This document shows, piece by piece, positions 6,461-11,845 of a stretch of DNA of 11,845 nucleotides. Both the position numbers and the translations under genes were made by a program. The notes beneath the pieces are model-generated. The model searched no databases, had not been told where the DNA came from, and was given only the letters and a program-made list of their open reading frames with translations. Numbering within the stretch: the first letter of the stretch is position 1; each line of letters begins with the position of its first letter. The DNA is from an uncultured Lachnospiraceae bacterium (GTDB taxonomy: Bacteria > Bacillota > Clostridia > Lachnospirales > Lachnospiraceae): the NCBI GenBank assembly GCA_910586405.1, contig CAJUII010000098.1, forward strand, positions 1 through 11,845, given 5' to 3'.

Positions 6461-7243
6461 ATGACCATAGAAGAAATGAAACAGAGGAAATTACAGAAAG
6501 GCTACAGCTATGCTCAGATTTCCGAGTTATCCGGGGTGCCGCTTGGCACGGTCCAGAAGATTTTTTCGGGGGAGACTGAGCGTCCGCGGTATGCCACGCT
6601 TCAGGCGCTGGAACAGGTATTAAAGAGTGAGGATACCAATATGGTGTTGAATGACAGTATGGTTTATTCCTATGGTAGTCCGCTGGAGAAGAACCCGGGG
6701 GCTTACACAATAGCGGATTATTTTACCATACTGGACGAAATTAGAGTAGAGTTGATTGACGGTGCGATTTATGATATGGCAGCGCCTGATTTTGAGCATC
6801 AGAAGATTGTCGGTGAGATTTACAGGCAGATTGCAAATTATATATTGGAGAATAATGTACAGTGCGAGGCGGGGATCTCTCCGATTGATGTGCGGCTTGA
6901 CTGTGATGACAGGACGATGGTGCAGCCTGATCTCTTGATTTTGTTTGATCATGAAAAGATACAGAACGGGAAAGTGTTTGGCGCGCCGGATTTCGTGCTG
7001 GAGGTGATCTCGCCGTCAACTAAGCGGAAGGATTATTTCAAGAAACTGGAGAAATATGAGAATGCCGGGGTGCGCGAATACTGGATTCTGGATCCATACA
7101 AAAAGCAGCTGCTTGTCTTTTTCTTCGAGGGGGATATTTATGCCCAAAGATATGATTTGACACAGCCGGTTGCACTTCATATATACGGTGGAGCGTTACA
7201 GATTTCTTTTGACCATATACTGAAGTGGTGCAGCCGGATGTAG
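6461..7243 (+). CDS. HTH-Uma2 fusion protein (Uma2 family nuclease-like)
   Basis: This 260-aa protein has an N-terminal helix-turn-helix of the XRE type (about residues 8-55; SYAQISELSGVPLGTVQKIFSG is the core). A linker leads to a Uma2/DUF820 domain (about 82-250), which has a PD-(D/E)XK nuclease-like fold. Likely active-site residues are E97 in VELIDG, D157 in QPDLLI, and E181 in DFVLEVISPST, followed by the lysine-rich helix and the signature YENAGVREYWILDP (199-212). All look intact. Biochemical function of Uma2 proteins is largely unknown; many occur in multicopy families and some near mobile elements. The start at 6461 has GGAGGG with a 6-nt gap. It has its own consensus promoter. The HTH could autoregulate through the direct repeat at 6322-6357 (inference). 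Confidence 0.9.
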   Translation: MTIEEMKQRKLQKGYSYAQISELSGVPLGTVQKIFSGETERPRYATLQALEQVLKSEDTNMVLNDSMVYSYGSPLEKNPGAYTIADYFTILDEIRVELIDGAIYDMAAPDFEHQKIVGEIYRQIANYILENNVQCEAGISPIDVRLDCDDRTMVQPDLLILFDHEKIQNGKVFGAPDFVLEVISPSTKRKDYFKKLEKYENAGVREYWILDPYKKQLLVFFFEGDIYAQRYDLTQPVALHIYGGALQISFDHILKWCSRM

Positions 7244-7253
7244 AAGATCAAGA

Positions 7254-7372
7254 GTGTGAAACAGCGTAATGACTGAGGCATATCAAGCCACAGAGCGTGG
7301 CTTTGATACCAACGAAGTGGTTTTGTAAGGCTTGATGCCCGTAACAGAAAGCCGAAGGCTGAACTGTTACAC
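7254..7372. repeat. Structured intergenic element (several nested hairpins)
   Basis: The stretch between the Uma2 stop and the DprA-like frame is dense in complementary arms. GGCA-TA-TCAAGCC (7277-7289) pairs with GGCTTGATGCC (7329-7339). AAGCCAC (7285-7291) pairs alternatively with GTGGCTT (7297-7303). GTAACAG (7341-7347) pairs with CTGTTAC (7364-7370), enclosing AGCC-GAA-GGCT (7350-7360). AACAG near 7260-7264 and GTG at its start can pair with the far end. It may be a dispersed repeat, a mobile palindromic unit or a structured RNA. No T-run is present. I cannot name a family. Confidence 0.65.
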
Positions 7373-7375
7373 GCA

Positions 7376-8158
7376 GTGAATGCGAAAGAGGAAGTGTGTC
7401 ATCGGCATACGCAGCATTTTAGGGAGATGATCAATATCGTTTGGGAGGATGGGATTCAGCAGGCAGACATAAGAAGTGAAGCGTATCCTCAGCGGCTGTG
7501 TTCCATTGCAAAGGCGCCGGACTGCGTATTTTACAGGGGAAATATTGCGTGCATCAATCAAAATCACAGCATTGCAGTGATTGGCAGCAGGCGCGTGTCG
7601 GAGAGTGGGAGAGCGCTTGCCTATCGGATTGGCTACGCATTGGGCACAAGGGGAATCAATGTGGTAAACGGACTTGCGCTGGGGTGCGACACGTATGCGC
7701 TGTATGGGGCACTTGCGGCAGGCGGGACGTGTGTCGCGGTAATGCCTTGCGGATTGGAGCAGATTGTGCCGCATTCCAATGTGTTTCTTGCAAAAAAACT
7801 GTTGTCAAACGGTGGGTGTCTGGTCAGCGAATATCCGCCCTCAACGCCTGTACAGCGGTATCGGTATGTGGAAAGAGACCGCATTCAAAGCGGAATCAGC
7901 GATGGTGTGCTCGTGATCGAGGCGGCAAGTGACAGCGGCACGATGCACACGGTTCGGTACGCGATTCGGCAGGGACGCAGTCTGGCATGTATAGACAGTC
8001 GGCTCGTGCGGTATCATTCTGGAAATCAATGGATTGCGGGGCAAAATGGTGCATATGTGATAAGGGAAACAGGGGATTTGGACGGTTTCGTTACAGAGAT
8101 ACAGCAGAAGATTGTCTATAGGCAGATAACATTAGAAACAGCTGCTTGGCGTTTGTGA
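7376..8158 (+). CDS. DprA-like protein (SLOG Rossmann), N-terminally short
   Basis: This resembles DNA-processing protein A, which binds ssDNA and loads RecA in transformation. Residues 37-55 (YPQRL...PDCVFYRGN) match the DprA entry segment. The Rossmann core follows: AVIGSRR (67-73), VNGLALGCDTYAL (97-109), AVMPCGLEQI (121-130), SEYPPSTP (151-158), RDRIQSGIS (167-175), LVIEAASDSGT (179-189). Usual DprA has GLARGID and RNRI, so the R-to-L change and RDR for RNR are differences. There is no N-terminal SAM-like domain and no C-terminal winged-helix; 260 aa is short against ~290-370. The GTG at 7376 has no good ribosome binding site, and M18 (ATG 7427) has AGGG almost touching it, so the start is uncertain. 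The frame is open back to 7307, inside the structured element. This might be a specialised DprA homologue rather than the housekeeping one. Confidence 0.82.
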   Translation: MNAKEEVCHRHTQHFREMINIVWEDGIQQADIRSEAYPQRLCSIAKAPDCVFYRGNIACINQNHSIAVIGSRRVSESGRALAYRIGYALGTRGINVVNGLALGCDTYALYGALAAGGTCVAVMPCGLEQIVPHSNVFLAKKLLSNGGCLVSEYPPSTPVQRYRYVERDRIQSGISDGVLVIEAASDSGTMHTVRYAIRQGRSLACIDSRLVRYHSGNQWIAGQNGAYVIRETGDLDGFVTEIQQKIVYRQITLETAAWRL

Positions 8159-8172
8159 GCAGTGCCGCACAT

Positions 8173-8227
8173 TTAGGAACTGTACCTTAGGAACAGTGGG
8201 AAAAAGAGATGCGCACTGATGCGCATA
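8173..8227 (+). repeat. Short direct repeats upstream of the 363-aa gene
   Basis: TTAGGAAC occurs at 8173-8180 and 8187-8194 (14-bp period); the following ACTGT (8179-8183) and ACAGT (8193-8197) can also pair. A tandem 10-mer, GATGCGCACT then GATGCGCATA (8208-8227), abuts the ribosome binding site. No promoter is apparent in this 81-nt gap. A regulatory role is only possible. Confidence 0.35.
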
Positions 8228-8233
8228 GGAGGT
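8227..8233 (+). promoter_or_regulatory. Ribosome binding site deciding the start of the 363-aa gene
   Basis: AGGAGGT lies 6 nt before the ATG at 8240. An in-frame ATG at 8219 lies upstream of this site and lacks one of its own, so 8240 is preferred. Confidence 0.8.
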
Positions 8234-8239
8234 ATTACA

Positions 8240-9331
8240 ATGAATTATAATGCATTTCAGACATATTTAGAGATTTTCCGTTTAGATGAGGTAAAAGTAA
8301 TCGGCAAAGATGTCATGCTCGATGATGTGTGTATTCATATCGTCGGTATGGGACTCCGAAAGGAGTGTCACAATAAGGGGGCGTTTTTATACATATTGGA
8401 GGAACAGCCGTTACAGGAAAAATACACTTCCAGCAGGAACATTCAGACGAAAAGGGAATCCATGCTGGAATCTGGTCGTACAGATCAAAAAAGCGGCGGG
8501 TCACTGTATATCAGGCAAATAAAAATAGGAGAAACGTGCTATTCTTTTCAAGGCGGCAGTGTGGGCGGTCTGATGCAGGCAGATTTTGTACAAGCATATC
8601 TTCTTTTTCAACAAATGATGGAAAAGGGGTGGCGTATACCCAAAACCTCTCCTTATTATGAAATGGACTGGAATCATATAGGGCTGTCAGAGCTGCGCCT
8701 GAATGGTATTTATGATAAACTTCCAGAACTTACAGGGGAAATCGGACAGTTGACATTGGGCTCAACAAGCAGACAATATGCTGTGCAGATTCCTGTAACA
8801 TTAGAGCGGGGAAAGACTGCTGAGCTTCGATTTTCTTTGGAGGAGGGCGGAGAGGAAATTATTTGTTACATCAATCAGGTAGGAATGTCACAACCTTTGC
8901 AGGAAGAACAGGAAAGATTTCAGGATGCACAATATCAGGAAATGGCGTTACAGCATCTGTCAATAGAAGAATTTGAGAAGATGAAAAAAAGTGTTCTGGA
9001 CGCACTTGAAGAACAATGTCCTGCGGGAATGGGGTATTTTACAGTAGAGTATGAATGCACCAAGGAAGGCTTCAGTGCGCAGTTTGATACTGCCGAGGAA
9101 CTGGACCGTATTTCGGCGCCTGTCGAGACGCAGATCATCGGCGGAAGTAGAGGTGTCACAACGATTATGGTGATGGGCGGGAAGCCTGAGCAGGAGACAG
9201 GTCCGCATGGACTGCGAAACAGAAGCACCGTAGTGCAGGCTGTAGTGCCGGTAGAAACGCAAACGCTCGCGGCAGAGTTGTTTCTCATGATCGAGACAAT
9301 ACCTGAAAAGGTGTATTGTTTTCATACATAA
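8240..9331 (+). CDS. Uncharacterised 363-aa protein
   Basis: I do not recognise this protein. It is soluble-looking, with no signal peptide or transmembrane segment. It seems to have an N-terminal part (about 1-150) with alternating strands and helices around HIVGMGLRKECHNKG and SFQGGSVGGLMQADF. A beta-rich middle follows (LNGIYDKLPELTGEIGQL onward), then a charged helix (about 215-260, rich in E/Q/K), then a C-terminal domain containing YFTVEYEC and a glycine-rich IIGGSRGVTTIMVMGG stretch (about 303-318). The start at 8240 is set by AGGAGGT. It ends 21 nt before the histidine kinase gene on the same strand, so it probably belongs to that operon and may give a signal input or serve in the same pathway (inference). 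Confidence 0.85.
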   Translation: MNYNAFQTYLEIFRLDEVKVIGKDVMLDDVCIHIVGMGLRKECHNKGAFLYILEEQPLQEKYTSSRNIQTKRESMLESGRTDQKSGGSLYIRQIKIGETCYSFQGGSVGGLMQADFVQAYLLFQQMMEKGWRIPKTSPYYEMDWNHIGLSELRLNGIYDKLPELTGEIGQLTLGSTSRQYAVQIPVTLERGKTAELRFSLEEGGEEIICYINQVGMSQPLQEEQERFQDAQYQEMALQHLSIEEFEKMKKSVLDALEEQCPAGMGYFTVEYECTKEGFSAQFDTAEELDRISAPVETQIIGGSRGVTTIMVMGGKPEQETGPHGLRNRSTVVQAVVPVETQTLAAELFLMIETIPEKVYCFHT

Positions 9332-9352
9332 TTAGAGAAGGTGGACTGAATC

Positions 9353-10657
9353 ATGTTGCTATTAAGAGATTTATCTATGCTGTGGTCCTTGTTACATATA
9401 TTGGTACTGTTCATGATGTTGTATCGCTCCCGCTATTCGCGGAAAAAGACGATTCTTCTCACGGGAATATCAATGGGATTTCTAATTCTGTTGAATATGA
9501 CGGGGTTGGTTCTCTATGGGGCAGAGGTGATGGGAAAAGTATTTATATTGACCTGCACTCTGCCTAGTTTGTTGGTTTTCTGGTTCATTTCAAAGGATAG
9601 AAACGGAAGATTTTTCTTTACATTCTGTCTGGCGGACACAGTAGCGCTCTGGATTATCACAGTAACCAAGTTGGCGGATTATTATTTTGGCGGTGGGCAG
9701 TATATTATCATGTTTATCGGCAGACTTGTAATGTTTCCATTGTTGGAATATGTGGCAGTTCGCTACATCAGGAAACCATATATGGAGCTTCAGGAGGCAG
9801 TGCCAAACGGATGGGAGATTTTTGCGGGCATGACGGCGCTTTATTATATCCTGCTTGCTATTATGGGGAATTTTCCAGTGATGATCACCAATAGGCAGCA
9901 GGAGCTTCCGGCGTTTTTGCTGGTGCTTGTGTTGATGCCTATGACATATGCTACGATTCTTACATCGTTGTACCGTCAACTTTTGCTCTATCAGCGGAAG
10001 CAGGCGGAGCGCTTATTGCAGGAGCAGAAGAATACTTTGGAGACACAGCTTGAGAGTCAGCGCAGTATTCGGAGAATGAAGCACGACATGAAAGGGCATA
10101 CAATTACGCTTGCTGGTCTGCTTGCCGCAGGGCAGATTAGAGAGGCGCAGACCTACTTAATAGGAGTGCAGGAGGAGATGGATACCCTTCTGGGACAGTA
10201 CTGTGCCAACCCATATATCAATGCAGTGTTTGTTCACTATGCCAGAAAGTTTGAGGAGATGGGGGCTGCGTGCAGCACGGATATACAGATTGGGGAGGAA
10301 GCATTGCCTCATATGGAGTTGTGTCAAATTTTGTCAAATGAGCTGGAAAATGCCTGTGATGCTATGAGACAGCTTGATGCCGGAATGCGGGAGGTTTCTG
10401 TGCAGATCAAGTACAATAAGGTATATCTATTAATGCGCATCAAAAACCGATGCCGAAGCGACTTGTATGTGGAGCGAGGCACAATCCCCTCCACAGATAA
10501 GCAGGAACGTGGGCATGGTTTTGGGCTTATAACGATAAAAGAAGCAGCAGAGAAACTTGGCGGGAATATGGTCTGTTATGCAGAGCATGGCAGTTTCGTG
10601 ATGGAGGTGATGATTCCGTGTAAGTCTTTCCGGGAGGAAGAAGCAGGAGGCGCGTAA
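9353..10657 (+). CDS. GHKL-type sensor histidine kinase
   Basis: This is a membrane histidine kinase of the AgrC/LytS-like GHKL group. Residues 1-210 contain about six hydrophobic segments (roughly 7-24, 33-54, 62-79, 87-105, 116-135, 155-172, and a further one at 187-208). They are followed by a coiled-coil linker (212-240, QRKQAERLLQEQKN...). The H-box is RRMKHDMKGH with phospho-acceptor H244. The N-box is NELENACDA (329-337), and the G-box is GHGFGL (387-392). The 'NPYINAVFVHYARKFEEMG' stretch (286-304) is typical of this group. The start at 9353 has AAGGTGG at 9338-9344 with an 8-nt gap. A LytTR or other response regulator usually sits beside such kinases, but none is seen in this window: the neighbours are the 363-aa protein upstream and the HAD protein 3 nt downstream. 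The ligand is unknown; a peptide is a common signal for this class. Confidence 0.92.
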   Translation: MLLLRDLSMLWSLLHILVLFMMLYRSRYSRKKTILLTGISMGFLILLNMTGLVLYGAEVMGKVFILTCTLPSLLVFWFISKDRNGRFFFTFCLADTVALWIITVTKLADYYFGGGQYIIMFIGRLVMFPLLEYVAVRYIRKPYMELQEAVPNGWEIFAGMTALYYILLAIMGNFPVMITNRQQELPAFLLVLVLMPMTYATILTSLYRQLLLYQRKQAERLLQEQKNTLETQLESQRSIRRMKHDMKGHTITLAGLLAAGQIREAQTYLIGVQEEMDTLLGQYCANPYINAVFVHYARKFEEMGAACSTDIQIGEEALPHMELCQILSNELENACDAMRQLDAGMREVSVQIKYNKVYLLMRIKNRCRSDLYVERGTIPSTDKQERGHGFGLITIKEAAEKLGGNMVCYAEHGSFVMEVMIPCKSFREEEAGGA

Positions 10658-10660
10658 ATC

Positions 10661-11134
10661 ATGAGAATTTCGTTTGATTTAGATGATACTCTTTTTGTGT
10701 CGGAAGAAAAGTTTAAGGTGGAGGCACCATTGAGGTTTCCTTTCTGTGCGATTTATAAGGAACGGCTGCGTCTGGGAACAATAGCGCTTATGAAAGCGCT
10801 TCGGGAACAGGGCATGGAGTTGTGGGTGTATACCACTTCTTTTCGTTCTGAACAATACATACGAGGTCTGTTTCGCTGTTATGGAATAAAGTTTGATAAT
10901 ATTGTGAATGGGGCAAGACATGCGCGGGAAGTGCAGGCAGGGCATACAGAGGCGATGCCATCCAAATACCCAAGCAAATACCGAATTGACTTACATATTG
11001 ATGATGACCGCTCCGTTGCGGAGAATGGGAGGACTTATGGATTTCATGTTTGGATTGTAGGCGGGCAGGACGACAACTGGACCGATCACATTTTAAAGGA
11101 AATCGAGCGTATCAGAAAAAACGGGGCGTCCTGA
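10661..11134 (+). CDS. HAD superfamily hydrolase, small
   Basis: This 157-aa protein has HAD motifs. Motif I is FDLDDT with nucleophile D6 and acid D8. Motif II threonine/serine is at T58-T59-S60 (WVYTTS). Motif III lysine is likely among K102-K107 (PSKYPSKYRID), and motif IV is HIDDD (112-116). The lack of a large cap domain suggests a broad phosphatase such as a nucleotidase, or a phosphoprotein phosphatase; the substrate cannot be told. The start at 10661 lies 3 nt after the kinase stop, with AGGAGG at 10645-10650 and a 10-nt gap, so it is in the same operon as the kinase. A phosphatase just after a kinase is suggestive, but there is no evidence that it acts on the kinase pathway. Confidence 0.85.
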   Translation: MRISFDLDDTLFVSEEKFKVEAPLRFPFCAIYKERLRLGTIALMKALREQGMELWVYTTSFRSEQYIRGLFRCYGIKFDNIVNGARHAREVQAGHTEAMPSKYPSKYRIDLHIDDDRSVAENGRTYGFHVWIVGGQDDNWTDHILKEIERIRKNGAS

Positions 11135-11176
11135 ACAATGTCATTTAGTTAAGGCACTGACTTGTTGATTTCTTTT

Positions 11177-11222
11177 CAGGCAGAGATATTGTAATTCCTA
11201 TCTCTGCCTGAGTTTGGTTTTT
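11177..11222 (+). terminator. Intrinsic terminator of the kinase operon
   Basis: CAGGCAGAGATA (11177-11188) pairs perfectly over 12 bp with TATCTCTGCCTG (11199-11210), with a 10-nt loop. The T-rich tail AGTTTGGTTTTT follows. It sits 43 nt after the HAD gene stop and closes the 8240-11134 unit. Confidence 0.9.
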
Positions 11223-11593
11223 AAGGAAGATTTGTCTATATTCAAGCAACACAAAAAGACAGATTGTCATCTGCCAGAAAAGAAAGTGTAGTGATCAACC
11301 TGATTAATATATGATACTGTGCAATGAAGCTGCTGCCATACCAAGATGAGGCGTTTTCAAAATACCGTATGGAAGGTGTGCAGGAATTTAGGTTTGTCCT
11401 CAGCGGACAAATCCGGCCACAGGTATTGAATGCCATTTTCGTGGAAAAAGTCGAAACAAGTATAAAATCAAATGTCATCATAAATGTCTTGAAAGTGCGA
11501 ATTGTCAATATTCAACTGCTGCAAAAATATTTGTCTGAGAAGTCACCTTTTGACATCTTTGTGCGTGTTATAAGTGAAGAGGAGGTGAGAGAT
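11223..11593 (+). other. 371-base region with no recognised gene; open frame in its last ~280 bases
   Basis: No known gene, RNA or promoter is clear. After the TGA at 11312-11314 the frame that contains the sigma factor has no stop through 11593, about 93 codons. An ATG lies at 11324 (MKLLPYQDEAFSK...) without a ribosome binding site. The residues look protein-like (for example EKVETSIKSNVI, QKYLSEKSPFD), but I recognise no family. It could be a decayed gene, a short unknown protein, or chance. A TTGACA-like -35 (11550-11555) is followed by a TATAAG only 13 bp later, too close for a normal promoter. The region is somewhat AT-rich. Confidence 0.35.
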
Positions 11594-11845
11594 ATGAACT
11601 TGGAGGAAGCGGTAAGGACATACAGCGATATGCTCTATAAGATCTGTATTGTAATGCTGTGCAATGAGCAGGATACTCAGGATGTGATTCAGGAAACATT
11701 TTGTGGATATCTGGAAAAGGCACCGGTTTTCACGGATACAGAACACGAAAAAGCATGGCTCATCAGAGTAGCGGCAAATCACTGTAAAGATGTGCTGAGA
11801 TTTAGATTCCGTCACCCGCAGGTTCCCATCGATTTGCTTGCAGAA
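11594..11845 (+). CDS. ECF-type RNA polymerase sigma factor (5' part, runs off window)
   Basis: Only the first 84 codons are present; the gene continues past the window end. The visible part is sigma-70 region 2: helix LEEAVRTYSDMLYKICIVML, then NEQDTQDVIQETFCGYLEK (the DAEDVxQExF-type core), then KAWLIRVAANHCKDVLRF (the AWL-R-A-N-C-D motif of small sigma factors). Such proteins direct RNA polymerase to a few promoters and are often paired with an anti-sigma factor encoded downstream, which lies outside this window. The ATG at 11594 has GGAGGTGA (11581-11588) with a 5-nt gap, a near-ideal site that fixes this start. The same frame stays open upstream to 11315. The gene starts a new unit after the terminator at 11177-11222. 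Confidence 0.9.
   Translation, partial: MNLEEAVRTYSDMLYKICIVMLCNEQDTQDVIQETFCGYLEKAPVFTDTEHEKAWLIRVAANHCKDVLRFRFRHPQVPIDLLAE

Noticed and set aside
11242..11508. Minus-strand open frame of 88 codons after the terminator
   Set aside because: No ribosome binding site or recognisable features; it is antisense to the plus-strand open frame, and neither is proven.
11550..11574. Promoter for the sigma factor (TTGACA with TATAAG)
   Set aside because: The spacing is only 13 bp, too short for a sigma-A promoter, and the start would nearly overlap the ribosome binding site.
1..11845. CRISPR array, tRNA, rRNA, transposase or integrase
   Set aside because: No regularly spaced repeats, cloverleaf, rRNA-like stretch, or recombinase/transposase motifs were seen on either strand.

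Overview
The window looks like a mid-GC chromosome segment of a low-GC Gram-positive anaerobe, most probably a Lachnospiraceae-type Clostridium relative. The reasons are a gatC-gatA-gatB operon, GatB with the two-pair cysteine motif common in Clostridia, strong AGGAGG-type ribosome binding sites, two near-perfect sigma-A promoters, a DUF4474-type protein, a stand-alone cysteine-rich small-domain protein and a GHKL sensor kinase. Taxonomy is inferred from gene content only. Nothing in the window marks a whole prophage, integrative element, CRISPR array or rRNA/tRNA cluster.

Region 1 (1-3337) is housekeeping. A long hairpin lies before gatC, followed by all three subunits of the tRNA-dependent amidotransferase that makes Gln-tRNA(Gln) and/or Asn-tRNA(Asn). 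Region 2 (3338-5211) holds a hairpin that overlaps the start of a membrane-anchored, cysteine-rich DUF4474-like protein. That protein overlaps by 4 nt with a calcineurin-like metallophosphoesterase, so the two are probably translationally coupled. Region 3 (5212-6057) holds a convergent gene on the minus strand (possible DMP19/DUF4375 relative) and a divergent intergenic region with a consensus promoter.

Region 4 (6058-8158) is accessory in character. It has a small zinc-ligand-like Cys-rich protein, then an HTH-Uma2 fusion (PD-(D/E)XK nuclease fold) behind a consensus promoter with a 22-bp-period direct repeat. A ~120-nt highly structured intergenic element follows, then an N-terminally short DprA-like (SLOG Rossmann) protein that has no clear ribosome binding site and whose open frame begins inside that element. 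This Uma2/structured-element/DprA stretch is the most interesting part of the window, but nothing seen proves that the parts act together.

Region 5 (8159-11222) is a probable three-gene operon: an unrecognised 363-aa protein, a six-or-so-TM GHKL histidine kinase with no response regulator beside it, and a small HAD phosphatase-like protein. A textbook intrinsic terminator ends it. Region 6 (11223-11845) has ~370 bases without a recognisable gene, though an unexplained open frame runs through its last ~280 bases. The start of an ECF-type sigma factor follows and runs off the window end.
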